Notes: generated by a model from the sequence alone, not told the origin. A stretch of DNA of 64,000 bases from Lentisphaerae bacterium WC36 (GCA_020683205.1 CP085689.1:3156230-3220229), one strand, 5' to 3'. Positions 18,173-27,116 are shown, counted from the first letter of the stretch. Program-made: numbers and translations.

Positions 18173-18613
18173 TTAGCCTTTAACTATATTAATTGTCGAA
18201 TCAGCCATTTTACGGCTCTCTTTTATTACTGATAAATTAGCTTCATAAGCTCGTGTTGCCGCAATCATATCAACCATCTCTTCCATTACTGAAATATTTG
18301 GAGAATAAACCATGCCCTCTTTGTCAGCTTTTGGGTGGTATGGCATATATTGGCTAACAGGTTCCTTGTCACTGCTAATTACTTTTGCTAATTTTACTCC
18401 ATCTAAAAGATCTGCACTTGAATTGCTTTGTACTGCTACTTGGTCTTTCATCTGGGCTTCAAAAACCGCTAATTTTTTGCGGTATACCTCATTTTTTGAT
18501 CCAGTACTATTGGCATTTGCTAAGTTGTTTGCAATTACATCCATGCGTTTTCTTTCTGCCGCAAGACCGCTGTTGCTAATGCCTATGGCTGGAATTAATT
18601 CAAAACTACTCAT
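18173..18613 (-). CDS. flgC: Flagellar basal-body rod protein FlgC
   Basis: Proximal rod protein. The 146 residues contain the N-terminal helix with ANNLANANSTGSKNEVYRKK, the PSYHPKA-like segment (YMPYHPKADKEGMVYSPNI), and the C-terminal EEMVDMIAATRAYEANLSVI helix for coiled-coil assembly. It begins 8 bases after flgB. Confidence 0.96.
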   Translation of the reverse strand: MSSFELIPAIGISNSGLAAERKRMDVIANNLANANSTGSKNEVYRKKLAVFEAQMKDQVAVQSNSSADLLDGVKLAKVISSDKEPVSQYMPYHPKADKEGMVYSPNISVMEEMVDMIAATRAYEANLSVIKESRKMADSTINIVKG

Positions 18614-18621
18614 CGTTTACG

Positions 18622-18990
18622 TTATCCTTTGATCGCGCTTTTGATAATATTCATACGCGTTTTAAATGCTTTGTTTGCTAAATTATAAAAAATGCTATTT
18701 TGCATCATTTCGTTCATTTCATTTGGTAAAATGATATTATTACCATCTTTTTTTGGTTCAACTTTTGTGTCTTCAAAGTTATTGCTTTTTAAATTTTGCA
18801 CTTTTGCTATATCATTATTGGCAACAGCATTTGCTAATTGCATTCTAAAGTCGCTTTCTTGGCGGATATAGTTTGGTGTTTCAGCATTGGCAATATTGTT
18901 GGCAATTAACTTTTGGCGCTCTTGAGCCATCTGCATCATCTGACTATTGATGATTGCTGTATTATCAAAAACTAATGAATCTAACTCCAT
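18622..18990 (-). CDS. flgB: Flagellar basal-body rod protein FlgB
   Basis: Proximal rod protein, first gene of the rod operon. The family motif is ANNIANAETPNYIRQESDFR, with the C-terminal NEMMQNSIFYNLANKAF region. At 122 residues it is slightly short but complete. A sigma-54 promoter lies 87-102 bases upstream, so transcription of the whole rod cluster probably depends on RpoN. Confidence 0.95.
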   Translation of the reverse strand: MELDSLVFDNTAIINSQMMQMAQERQKLIANNIANAETPNYIRQESDFRMQLANAVANNDIAKVQNLKSNNFEDTKVEPKKDGNNIILPNEMNEMMQNSIFYNLANKAFKTRMNIIKSAIKG

Positions 18991-19076
18991 TTTTACTACT
19001 CCAATTTGATGTTGGGCGAATTAAAATTTGATGTTGCCCAATGTATTACTACTTTTATTTGTTGATTATAAATTAT

Positions 19077-19092
19077 CGCAACTACTGTGCCA
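19077..19092 (-). promoter_or_regulatory. Sigma-54 promoter of flgB-flgC-fliE
   Basis: On the minus strand TGGCAC (19092-19087) is followed by five bases and TTGCG (19081-19077). This matches the TGGCAC-N5-TTGC consensus almost perfectly. The expected start is near 19066, about 75 bases before flgB. Confidence 0.85.
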
Positions 19093-19112
19093 AAAGTTGT
19101 ATTCTTAATCTT

Positions 19113-19604
19113 TTACTGTGCAAATGCTTGCATTTCGATGATATTATTCCAGATATTTAATTGAACAGGGTAATGCGTACTGTCGAGAATGATTTGCTCT
19201 GCTTGCATATTATTCATATTAATGATTACAGGGCTGAGTAAATTAGCTGTTGATTCTTCTATATTTTGAGAAATTGTTACAATGCTTAATAATAAAACGT
19301 CGCTCATGTCATTAATTTCTAATCGTTCGGCTATATTATCATTTAAATTAAAACTGTAGTTTTCTTTAATATTAAATGATTCAATGCAGACAAAATTAAT
19401 ATCGTCATTGTCTAACGATTGTAAAAACATGAATGGGGCAATGTCTTTATTTATCATTACCACAAAATTTTTCAAATCATTAAAACCAATTAGGCCTTTG
19501 GGGAAATTAATAATATGTTTTTTAGCAACATCGCGCGAAACACAGCGATTTCCTGATCCTATTTTTAAAACAGTCGTATTTGCAAAATCAATACTTTTAC
19601 TCAT
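19113..19604 (-). CDS. fliW: Flagellar assembly factor FliW
   Basis: FliW binds flagellin and sequesters CsrA, which couples flagellin translation to export. The family signature is IINFPKGLIGFNDLKNFVVM, with PFMFLQSLDNDDINFVCIESF and LSPVIINMNNMQAEQIIL. The frame stays open upstream to 19721, but the ATG at 19604 is preferred. It has AAGGAT seven bases away, gives the normal 163-residue length, and keeps the sigma-54 promoter (19643-19658) outside the gene. Confidence 0.93.
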   Translation of the reverse strand: MSKSIDFANTTVLKIGSGNRCVSRDVAKKHIINFPKGLIGFNDLKNFVVMINKDIAPFMFLQSLDNDDINFVCIESFNIKENYSFNLNDNIAERLEINDMSDVLLLSIVTISQNIEESTANLLSPVIINMNNMQAEQIILDSTHYPVQLNIWNNIIEMQAFAQ

Positions 19605-19642
19605 AGTGAAATCCTTAAATTTTATATTTTCCAATGTATTAA

Positions 19643-19658
19643 CGCAAATAATATGCCA
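19643..19658 (-). promoter_or_regulatory. Sigma-54 promoter of fliW
   Basis: TGGCAT (19658-19653), five bases, TTGCG (19647-19643) on the minus strand. The spacing is identical to the flgB site, with one change in the -24 box. It lies about 39 bases upstream of the fliW ATG and supports that start. Confidence 0.8.
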
Positions 19659-19775
19659 AAACAAAATTAGCTTTTTTGCTAGAACAAGCTTAACTTGAAC
19701 TACTTGACGAAAAAATGACACCAGTGTAAAATATTGTTATGTATTAAATACTATTAAATAGTAGTTTTAATATTT

Positions 19776-19813
19776 AAGGAAGCTTCTAAAAATAATATAT
19801 TTAGAAATGCCTT
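19776..19813. repeat. MITE-like repeat, copy C (short palindromic form)
   Basis: AAGGAAGCTTCTAAAAAT runs directly into the inverted copy ending at 19813, making a 38-bp palindrome. It consists of the two terminal repeats of the A/B elements with almost no interior, as expected for a deletion derivative. It lies 16 bases before the next gene. Confidence 0.5.
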
Positions 19814-19829
19814 AAATAGGGAGATTTTC

Positions 19830-20546
19830 ATGGTTAATCAATACGTATGTAAAGTTTGTGGATATAATATAATTGGCTCAATCCCACACAAATGTCCTTT
19901 TTGTGGGTGCAATCGCAGCCATTTTATTACTGCAACAGAGTGTAGTGATTTATATTGTTTAACTGAAAAACGTATTTCAAAGAAAATTTTAATGCTTAAA
20001 ACAAAGCCAAAATTAGGGTTAAGTCATGCCGCTTATGCCGTTGAAACATTAAATGGTGAAGTATGGGTCGATTGCCCTGCCTGCTTTGAGAATAATACTA
20101 GAATGCCAAAAGCAATTTGCTTTACTCACCATCACTTTATGGGGGCTTGTAATTTATATCAACGTGAGTCGTGTTGTGAAGTTTACATTCAAGAAGAAGA
20201 ATTACAATTTTCGATAGCTAAGCCTTTTTTGCCGACAATTACTCATGTAATGACGGGGAATTTTTGGGCTTATTGTGAACTTCAAGCTTTGCGTATTGCA
20301 GGACACACCCCAGGGTTTACAGTGTTTTTTCTCGACGATGTTTGTTTTTGCTGTGATATTGTTTTATTAGATAATAAAAAAGGCGACTCATTGAATACTT
20401 TTTCATCCTCAAAAGAGGAGGTTGTTGAGGCTGTCAAACATTTAATTTTTGAATGTGATAATCGAGGCGTTAATTTAATTTGTGCTTATAATAGCACTTT
20501 TGATTACCATGAATGGAGAGAACGCACTCAAAGGTTGCTAGATTAG
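19830..20546 (+). CDS. Rubredoxin-like plus metallo-beta-lactamase-fold protein
   Basis: The N-terminal 40 residues carry a rubredoxin-like knuckle pair (YVCKVCGYN and HKCPFCGCNRSHF). A metallo-beta-lactamase-like domain follows (about 45-235). GHTPG (third His) and CCDIVL (bridging Asp) are intact, but the main motif reads THHHFMGA. The usual HxHxDH Asp and second His are replaced by Met and Gly, so the metal site is altered or incomplete. Such fusions are often redox or hydrolase proteins. Function is unknown here. Confidence 0.75.
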   Translation: MVNQYVCKVCGYNIIGSIPHKCPFCGCNRSHFITATECSDLYCLTEKRISKKILMLKTKPKLGLSHAAYAVETLNGEVWVDCPACFENNTRMPKAICFTHHHFMGACNLYQRESCCEVYIQEEELQFSIAKPFLPTITHVMTGNFWAYCELQALRIAGHTPGFTVFFLDDVCFCCDIVLLDNKKGDSLNTFSSSKEEVVEAVKHLIFECDNRGVNLICAYNSTFDYHEWRERTQRLLD

Positions 20547-20561
20547 GTTTAGCAAAAATAG

Positions 20562-20594
20562 AAAAAGAACTCTTTATAAAAAAAAGTTCTTTTT
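20562..20594. terminator. Bidirectional intrinsic terminator
   Basis: AAAAAGAACT (20562-20571) pairs with AGTTCTTTTT (20585-20594). It separates the convergent rubredoxin/MBL gene and the DUF493 gene. Confidence 0.85.
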
Positions 20595-20613
20595 GTGTAT
20601 GCTCAAATAATTA

Positions 20614-20883
20614 TTACAGTAAAAATTTAACATCTTTAATTGCATTTAGTGCGTCACTTAAAGTTCTTAATTCATCTTGTGAATTAAATACTACTTTTAC
20701 GCTAAAAGTTTGGTAATTACCATTTTTAGATTCTTTACCAGCTTTAAGTTCTTGGTTAACTCCATGAAGTGCCAAAACCTTTTTTATGTCATCAATTACA
20801 GTATCACTTTTTGCATCTGTAATGATCCGGTAGTGCCAATCAATCGGGAATTGAATCTCGCCTTTAACAGTATCTGTTTTCAT
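20614..20883 (-). CDS. DUF493 (YbeD-like) family protein
   Basis: An 89-residue ferredoxin-like-fold protein. The FPIDWHYRII start, the VSVKVVFNSQDELRTLSDAL strand-helix and the DVKFLL end match the YbeD family of small, probably regulatory ACT-like proteins. Function is poorly defined in the family. It begins 9 bases after the Cys-rich mini-protein on the same strand. Confidence 0.85.
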   Translation of the reverse strand: MKTDTVKGEIQFPIDWHYRIITDAKSDTVIDDIKKVLALHGVNQELKAGKESKNGNYQTFSVKVVFNSQDELRTLSDALNAIKDVKFLL

Positions 20884-20892
20884 AAAATAAAC

Positions 20893-21018
20893 TTATCCTT
20901 TTCCACATTTAGTTTTACTGCCATGCGCTTTATGAGCTGCTATGCAGGCTTCACAATCTCCATGACGGGAACATGAAACATTTGGGCAAGGGCACTCTTT
21001 ATTAACATTATTACTCAT
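20893..21018 (-). CDS. Cys-rich 41-residue protein
   Basis: The ATG at 21018 has a perfect GGAGGT binding site ten bases upstream; a longer open frame to 21087 has none. The product has six Cys and three His: CPCPNVSCSRHGDCEACIAAH, then HGSKTKCGKG. It is probably a small zinc- or Fe-S-binding protein. The pattern recurs in short bacterial proteins of unknown role that lie near other small genes. No function is claimed. Confidence 0.75.
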   Translation of the reverse strand: MSNNVNKECPCPNVSCSRHGDCEACIAAHKAHGSKTKCGKG

Positions 21019-21087
21019 ATCTAAAATTACCTCCATTAATATTTTCAAAACCTTAATATTAATGTTTTTTCCGAAAAATGCAAGCAC

Positions 21088-21609
21088 TTAGATAATTTTT
21101 ATATAATTGTGGTTATGCTCATATTTTTTCAAATAATCATTCATTAACTCAAGCATATCTTTTTGTTGTTTTAAGTGTTTTTTTACTTTTTCCCAATATG
21201 CTGCGGTGTCGCTGTTCTTATAACCTTCAGGGCCTCCATTCCATATGCGTGCTAAAACTTCATACGTTGGTAATTTTTTTGTTGTTTTGTGGTACTGCAC
21301 TGCCCAGTAACGTAGATATGCAAAACAAACAAAAATAGCATTGTGACGATTAAACATATTTTGATGTGTTAACTCTAGCCCATAGATACGGTTAACATCG
21401 TCAACGACTCCTTGGTGGATTTGTAATGCCCCATACGCCAAGCCGTCGTCGCCAATAGCTTTGTCGTCGCCGCCTGTTTCAGTCATGATTAAAGATTGAA
21501 TAAGAATTTTATCACTGCTATGCAATGTAATGTGTAATGTTTTTGCTTTACTTGCGATTGAAATAGAACATAATAGTGCAAATAAAATGGTATATATTAA
21601 TTTTTTCAT
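21088..21609 (-). CDS. Lysozyme-like/transglycosylase-fold exported protein
   Basis: A signal peptide (MKKLIYTILFALLCSISIASKA) is followed by a 150-residue domain. It contains a Glu-bearing helix SLIMTETGG, then AYGALQIHQGVVDDVNR and LARIWNGGPEGY. This pattern (TESGG...YGllQI...WNGGP) is that of lysozyme-like transglycosylases that cut peptidoglycan. The ATG at 21609 has GAGGAT upstream and is preferred over 21627. A structural role near the flagellum is possible but not shown. Confidence 0.75.
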   Translation of the reverse strand: MKKLIYTILFALLCSISIASKAKTLHITLHSSDKILIQSLIMTETGGDDKAIGDDGLAYGALQIHQGVVDDVNRIYGLELTHQNMFNRHNAIFVCFAYLRYWAVQYHKTTKKLPTYEVLARIWNGGPEGYKNSDTAAYWEKVKKHLKQQKDMLELMNDYLKKYEHNHNYIKII

Positions 21610-21874
21610 TTTTTTATCCTCAACCAAAGAGAATTAAGCTTTAAATTACAACTTAATTTTTTTGGTACACTTTAGAGTTAATTTTAAACATACAACTAGC
21701 CAAAATTTATTGCTACTTTTAAAAAAATATCATAATCTACAACTTTAAAAATCTAAAAAGACATAAATACAACCTTTTTTAATTGCTCGTGTCGTAACAA
21801 GGAATATAACCTTATTGTTAGAAGAAAGTCAACAATTTTTAAGAATAAAAATGAGGCAATTTTTGCTATTAAGG

Positions 21875-22525
21875 TCAAAAAACTTCATTATTTAACTGGG
21901 CGAAAAAATCTTCCATAAACTTCACGCGTTGAATAGCAATTTTGGTGCCAGTTTCGGTCAAAGTCTTATCGGCAATGTAGCGTAATTTTACTAAGTATTC
22001 ACGGTAAGCACTATCTTCGATGCTGTATGCATCGCTATTCATTGCTTCCTCTTTAGAATTGTGAACTCGTGCTCCAATTCTTCCTGCAAAGTGAAATGCT
22101 CTACCAATTCCAATTGCGCCAATTGCGTCTAATTTATCTGCATCATAAATAATTTTTTCCTCAATAGTTGATGGTGTAATTCCATTGCGAAAACGATGTT
22201 TTAAGACACAATTAGATACTTGCATTATTAATTTGGAATCTGTAATGCCGCATAAGTTTAAATAAGTCGGGACTTGAGCCGCTCCAGCAGCTGCATGGCA
22301 AACCTTGCCCTTTGAAGCAATTTCTTCAGGACGAGCTATATCATGAAGAAGTGCTGCCATAACAACCACATTCATATCAACGGTAGTTTTTTTAGCTTCG
22401 GCTTCGCCAATAAGCTTAGCATTTTGCAAAACACGCAGTACATGGCTAAAGTCATGGCAGACAGGTGCCGTAGAAAGGTGTTCTTCAACATTTTTTTGTA
22501 ACTTCTTTAATGCTTCTTGGTACAT
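21875..22525 (-). CDS. HD-domain phosphohydrolase
   Basis: The 216 residues carry the HD-domain metal ligands: CHDFSHVLRV, then ALLHDIARPEE and KIIYDADKLDAIGAIGIGRAF. This is close to the YedJ/uncharacterised HD group that acts on nucleotides or other phosphate compounds. The substrate is unknown. It is a stand-alone gene, followed downstream by 250 bases without a gene. Confidence 0.88.
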   Translation of the reverse strand: MYQEALKKLQKNVEEHLSTAPVCHDFSHVLRVLQNAKLIGEAEAKKTTVDMNVVVMAALLHDIARPEEIASKGKVCHAAAGAAQVPTYLNLCGITDSKLIMQVSNCVLKHRFRNGITPSTIEEKIIYDADKLDAIGAIGIGRAFHFAGRIGARVHNSKEEAMNSDAYSIEDSAYREYLVKLRYIADKTLTETGTKIAIQRVKFMEDFFAQLNNEVF

Positions 22526-22739
22526 AATACTTCCAAGTTTATTGTATTTTTTGTTATAAACAATATTTTAAAAACATAAGACTTTTTTAAAATATAATCA
22601 TCTTTACAGTTAATTCTTAAGTAACTTGCACATTATTATCAAAAGAATCTTCAACTATAATGTGGTTATCTCGAAAAGTCAATATCTAGACGCATCTAAA
22701 AGATAGGGTATTTGGTAAAAAATTAGGAATTATTTAACG

Positions 22740-23489
22740 GTGACACATTTTAGTTTAAAAGCAATCTGCGATTCATTTATTGCCTTTCCATGTCCATTAT
22801 GTAAAAAGGTTAGCGAAAATAACCTCAATAATGGTTTATGTGATGATTGTAAAAAGTTACTATGTAAAATTGCGTTGCCATATTGTCATGGATGTGGAGG
22901 AACTAATAAGGGCTTTTTGGCTGTTTGCGAAAAATGTATTAAAGGTTTGGATCGTCCATGGAATAAGATTATTGCCGTTTATGAATATGATTATCTCGCA
23001 GGGAAGATGCTACGAAACTTAAAATATAATGATTCTCCTCATTTGATAAAAGGTTTGATGCCACATGCCATCGAAAGAATTAATGAGGAACAATTAGATA
23101 TTGATGTGATTATTCCAATTCCTCTACATTTCTCAAGATTGCTGTGGCGTGGTTTTAATCAAAGCGAACTAATTGCGCGTGAATTATTATTTTCTCTGAA
23201 AAAAACTAAATATAAAAAATGTCAGCAAATTAAAATTATTAGTCTACTAAAAAGGAAAAGCAGAACCAAAGTGCAGATGACATTAGATAAAGAACAACGT
23301 TTAGAAAACGTTCAAAATGTTTTTGATATCAAAAAAGGTTTTTTGCAAAAAAGCAAATTTTCAAAGGATAGTAATATTTTGTTAGTGGATGATGTTTTGA
23401 CAACAGGGGCGACATTAAAATTTGCGACTGAAATTTTGCGTAAATCAGGGTTTAAAAATATTAATGTTTTAGTGTTAGCTCGGCGATAA
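22740..23489 (+). CDS. comF: ComF family protein
   Basis: Phosphoribosyltransferase-like protein related to the DNA-uptake factor ComF. The N-terminal zinc finger is CPLCKKV..CDDCKKL..CHGCGG..CEKC. The type I PRTase loop is ILLVDDVLTTGATL near the end, and FNQSELIARELL sits in the middle. It starts with GTG at 22740. At 249 residues the length is normal. It is a lone gene, and its role in competence here is inferred from family only. Confidence 0.92.
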   Translation: MTHFSLKAICDSFIAFPCPLCKKVSENNLNNGLCDDCKKLLCKIALPYCHGCGGTNKGFLAVCEKCIKGLDRPWNKIIAVYEYDYLAGKMLRNLKYNDSPHLIKGLMPHAIERINEEQLDIDVIIPIPLHFSRLLWRGFNQSELIARELLFSLKKTKYKKCQQIKIISLLKRKSRTKVQMTLDKEQRLENVQNVFDIKKGFLQKSKFSKDSNILLVDDVLTTGATLKFATEILRKSGFKNINVLVLARR

Positions 23490-23571
23490 ACCAATATCAT
23501 TGACATTTGATAAAAAATTATAATTTATATGGATTGTAATGAATTAAAACAAAAAAATAAGGTAGATAAAA

Positions 23572-24405
23572 ATGTTTAACTTACTAAAAAAAATTAATTA
23601 TAAGCCAGAACCATTTGAATTTTATTCAGCAGATTTGTTATGGACTGATGAACATACTGTTCAAAAAATGCTTAGTTATCATTTAAACGATGCTATCGAA
23701 GCTTCATCAAGAGGTAGTACTTTTATCGATAAATCTGTTGATTGGATTTGCTCATATTTTAAAGTATCTAATGAAACACAAATAGCAGATTTTGGTTGTG
23801 GCCCTGGATTATACTCTCAACGTTTGAGTGCTAAAGGAGCTAATGTGACAGGGATTGACTTTTCAAAAAATTCACTAGAGTATGCTAAAAAACAAGCTCT
23901 TGAAAATAATTTATCTATTAATTACGTCTATGCAAATTATTTGGATTATGAGTTAACTGACAAATATGACCTTATTTGCTTAATTTTTTGTGATTATTGT
24001 GCATTAAGTCCGGCTCAAAGAGCTATTTTGCTGAAAAAATTTCGTTCAATGCTGAAGCCTAATGGTAAAGTGTTACTTGATGTTCATTCATTAAATATGT
24101 TTACAATATTGGAAGAAAAAGCAAGCTATGAATTCAACTATTTAGATAATTTTTGGTCTGCCGATGATTATTATTGTTTTATTAATAATTTCAAATATGA
24201 GGATCAAAAAGTTGGGCTTGATAAATATACTATCATTGAAAGAGATACAATAAAAGTTGTTTATAATTGGTTACAATATTTTAATCCAACCGCTTTGGAA
24301 AAAGAGTTTATTGAAGCAGGATTTACTAATATGAAGTTATTTAAAAATGTTGCAGGAGAAGATTATGATGAGTCTCATACAGAATTTGCAATTGTTGCGG
24401 AGTGA
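23572..24405 (+). CDS. Class I SAM-dependent methyltransferase
   Basis: A Rossmann-fold methyltransferase of 277 residues. Motif I is ADFGCGPGLYSQRL, and VTGIDFSKNSLEYAKKQA is the Asp-bearing second strand. LICLIFCDYCAL and NGKVLLDVHSL follow. The substrate is not evident. There is no clear operon partner, since the downstream stretch is decayed. Confidence 0.88.
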   Translation: MFNLLKKINYKPEPFEFYSADLLWTDEHTVQKMLSYHLNDAIEASSRGSTFIDKSVDWICSYFKVSNETQIADFGCGPGLYSQRLSAKGANVTGIDFSKNSLEYAKKQALENNLSINYVYANYLDYELTDKYDLICLIFCDYCALSPAQRAILLKKFRSMLKPNGKVLLDVHSLNMFTILEEKASYEFNYLDNFWSADDYYCFINNFKYEDQKVGLDKYTIIERDTIKVVYNWLQYFNPTALEKEFIEAGFTNMKLFKNVAGEDYDESHTEFAIVAE

Positions 24406-24749
24406 AAATTTTTTTTGCTTTGAGATAAAAATTATTTGTAATTTGTTTTTGTCTCTCTTACATTACAGGATAATCTAATAAATATAGTGTGCTTTCGGCA
24501 TTTTTAACGCCTTGACTAAAGCAGACCAAATTTTAACCAAAGAATGTTAATTAACGAAAGATACCTCACTATGTCTACAACTCTGTAAACAGAAATTGCG
24601 TAGTATTGTATACTAAATTACATTTTATTTGGTATGCTTGTATGCAGTTTTATAAATATTTGTTAAGCGTATTAGTTTTTATAGCTTTGATGGGTTATTA
24701 GGTCTAACCTTCACTAAATGTGAAAATTGTGCAGTTCTTTTATAAAAAG
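24406..24749. other. Gene-free stretch upstream of a decayed frame
   Basis: No intact reading frame or RNA gene was seen here. The frame of the decayed gene that follows can be traced back through it, but only across many stops. I find no repeat copy or hairpin with a T-run in it. Confidence 0.4.
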
Positions 24750-25055
24750 GGGGGTAAATATGAAAGATGAGACAAAAATTAGAACGCATTTAGAATAGTT
24801 AATGATTACAGGAATTAAAATAAATTCACCGCATTCGCCCAACTATGAGTATTAATACTTAACCGCTAGTAAGAAATTTTCTCCCGAACAACAAGTTGTT
24901 TTGCAACACCTGTAAAATGATATTGAATCCGCCAAACGTTTAATGACTTTTGAATGAGCACTCTTAATATTGTCGAAAGCAAATTGCACCGTTAGTTAAA
25001 GGATCCTGCCAAAAATAGTAAAGCGAACTTCGAAAAATTAGACAATTAGTAAAAG
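24750..25055 (+). pseudogene. Decayed reading frame with multiple stops
   Basis: A strong GGGGGG binding site precedes ATG at 24760. Translation stops after 12 codons (TAG), and again at TAA/TAG/TGA every 20 or so codons. Between the stops the text looks protein-like, such as SPEQQVVLQHL and NDIESAKRLMTFE. A frame change then leads to LNIVESKLHR and LKDPAKNSKANFEKLD. Most of the stops would be Gln if CAA or CAG were restored. I do not recognise the ancestor. Chance composition in AT-rich DNA is an alternative. Confidence 0.4.
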
Positions 25056-25142
25056 TGGTGTATATTATGGTGATTATTTAGAAAAAAAAGACAAAGAATA
25101 GTAATATTTGTCCTAAACAATATAAAGAGAAGGAATACATAT

Positions 25143-26000
25143 ATGGCGTTATTTAGTAACAAAAATCAGTATTCAACAGTCAAAGGTTTTGCTAGACAGA
25201 GTAAGAAAAAAGATATTCCACGTGGACTATGGGAAAAGTGTAAAAAGTGTTCTCAAACTTTATATGCTAAACAGTTAGAGGAAAATCTAAATGTTTGCCC
25301 AAAATGTGGTTTTCATAAAGCATTGACTGCACAACAGCGTGTTGAATTATTAACCGATAAAAATAGTTTCGTAGAAATCGATAGCGACTTAGAATCAGTT
25401 GATACTTTGAAATTTGAAGGAGTTGCTTCATATACGGATAAATTGGCTCAAAATCAAAAGAAAACAAGCATGAAGGATGCAGTGTTAAGTGGAACTGCTA
25501 AGCTTGATGGGCAAGATTATGTTATTGCAGTGATGGATTTCCGTTTTCTAGGAGCTAGTATGGGTGCAGTTGTTGGTGAGAAAATAACTCGTGCAATTGA
25601 GTTAGCAACAGCTAAAAATTTACCTGTGGTTATTGTAACTGCTAGTGGTGGCGCTCGTATGTATGAAGGAATGATTAGTTTGATGCAAATGGCAAAAACA
25701 AGTGGAGCTTTAAAGCGCCACGCTAATGCCAATTTACCATATATTGTAGTAATGACGCACCCAACTACGGCTGGAGTAACGGCTAGTTTCGCTTCATTAG
25801 GAGATTTAATTGTGGCTGAACCAGGAGCATTGATCGGGTTTGCTGGTCCACGTGTTATTCGTGACACAACTCAGGCAAAATTACCTGAAGGGTTCCAAAC
25901 AGCTGAATTTTTATTGGAAAAAGGGTTAGTTGATAAAATTATTCCAAGAAAAAATCTTCGAAATGAATTGAGTCTTTGCCTTGAATACTTTCAAAACTAG
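25143..26000 (+). CDS. accD: Acetyl-CoA carboxylase carboxyltransferase subunit beta
   Basis: Subunit of the carboxyltransferase that transfers CO2 from biotin to acetyl-CoA for fatty-acid synthesis. It has a zinc ribbon (CKKCSQTL..CPKCGFH), and a crotonase-like fold with MGAVVGEKITRAIELA, VTASGGARMYEG and FAGPRVIRDT. At 285 residues the length is normal. No accA lies next to it in this window. It ends in TAG and is followed by an SRP RNA gene. Confidence 0.96.
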   Translation: MALFSNKNQYSTVKGFARQSKKKDIPRGLWEKCKKCSQTLYAKQLEENLNVCPKCGFHKALTAQQRVELLTDKNSFVEIDSDLESVDTLKFEGVASYTDKLAQNQKKTSMKDAVLSGTAKLDGQDYVIAVMDFRFLGASMGAVVGEKITRAIELATAKNLPVVIVTASGGARMYEGMISLMQMAKTSGALKRHANANLPYIVVMTHPTTAGVTASFASLGDLIVAEPGALIGFAGPRVIRDTTQAKLPEGFQTAEFLLEKGLVDKIIPRKNLRNELSLCLEYFQN

Positions 26001-26076
26001 TGTATTGTAAAGCAATCTTTACTTGATGAATAAATAATGCTGGACTAATTTTCAGTTTATAAATAAGATTTTATTT

Positions 26077-26200
26077 GTCACCAGTTTTTCTGGACCCTGT
26101 GCGTCGAAATCGCATGAACTGAGTCAGATGGGGAACCAAGCAGCTCTAAGTGTATGTTTCGAGTGCTGCAGGTGCATCTGGATTTGCTGGTGGCTTTTTT
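26077..26200 (+). ncRNA. ffs: Bacterial signal recognition particle RNA
   Basis: The conserved domain IV core is visible at about 26111-26145. GTCAG faces AGCAGC across a short stem capped by a GGAA tetraloop (ATGG-GGAA-CCA). The closing helix is GUCACCAG (26077-26084) with CUGGUGGC (26187-26194), followed by a T-run. Together they give a compact hairpin of about 118 bases. The RNA binds Ffh and targets membrane proteins. It sits between accD and rph, upstream of the dnaX cluster, much as the SRP RNA lies near dnaX in Bacillus. Confidence 0.85.
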
Positions 26201-26294
26201 ATATTCCCTAAAGAGAATTATGGTTTAAAAAGGTCGTCTTTGAAGAAAACTTTGGGTTTATAAAAGTGAGAATATTAATTTTAGGAGTTTAAAA

Positions 26295-27116
26295 ATGGAA
26301 CGTTGTGACGGAAGAAAAAATGATCAATTAAGAAAAGTTTGGTTTCAAAAAGGATATTTATCAAATCCTTTGGCTTCTGTTTTAATTGAAATGGGCAATA
26401 CTAGAGTTTGTTGTTCTGTAACTTTAGAGCCAGGCGTTCCAAACTGGATGAGAGCGCAGAAAGTAGCTGGAGGCTGGTTAACATGTGAATATGGAATGTT
26501 GCCAGCGTCTACGCATAATCGCATGCGTCGTGAATCTACAGCAGGAAAACCTTCTGGGCGTACTCTTGAAATTCAGCGCTTAATAGGGCGTAGCTTGCGA
26601 GCTGTTGTTGATTTAGAAAAATTAGGAAGTAATACAATTTATATTGATTGTGATGTTATTAATGCGGACGGCGGAACACGTTGCGCTAGTATTACAGGAG
26701 CGTCAGTGGCATTATCAATGGCGATGCATCGTTTGAGCAGAAAACTAGGATGTAATCCATTAAAAGAAAAAATTGCGGCAGTGAGTGTGGGAATGTTCAA
26801 AGGTGAGGCTGTTTTAGATCTTAATTACGAAGAAGACTCAAATGCTGAAGTTGATATGAATGTGGTGATGACAGAGTCAGGAAAATTTATTGAAATTCAA
26901 GGGACTGCCGAAGAAAATCCATTTAGCTATGAAGAGATGGAGCAAATGTTATCATTAGCTAAAAGTGGGTGTGAAACATTGCTTGATTTGCAAAATAAAT
27001 TATTTACATCAAAAAGTAATGGGGACAATAAAAAGCATTCAAATAATAAAAATAAAAATTTACGTAAAGATCCATTGGGGTCAATTGGGGACGCATTTGC
27101 TGATTTAGAGTTGTAA
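26295..27116 (+). CDS. rph: Ribonuclease PH
   Basis: A phosphorolytic 3' exonuclease that trims tRNA and rRNA precursors. The characteristic segments are [52 protein letters not shown] and [19 protein letters not shown], with EIQGTAEE near the end. It carries a Lys/Asn-rich C-terminal extension of about 35 residues beyond the usual length (273 against about 240). The binding site is TAGGAG. Confidence 0.96.
   Translation: MERCDGRKNDQLRKVWFQKGYLSNPLASVLIEMGNTRVCCSVTLEPGVPNWMRAQKVAGGWLTCEYGMLPASTHNRMRRESTAGKPSGRTLEIQRLIGRSLRAVVDLEKLGSNTIYIDCDVINADGGTRCASITGASVALSMAMHRLSRKLGCNPLKEKIAAVSVGMFKGEAVLDLNYEEDSNAEVDMNVVMTESGKFIEIQGTAEENPFSYEEMEQMLSLAKSGCETLLDLQNKLFTSKSNGDNKKHSNNKNKNLRKDPLGSIGDAFADLEL

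Noticed and set aside
19605-19721. Longer start for fliW
   Set aside because: It would run through a sigma-54 promoter and lacks a ribosome binding site. The start at 19604 has AAGGAT and gives the usual length.
11779-25055. Possible reassignment of TAA/TAG to Gln
   Set aside because: Some broken frames read well with Gln at stops, but TAA, TAG and TGA end many intact genes here, with binding sites for the next gene nearby. Ordinary decay explains it.
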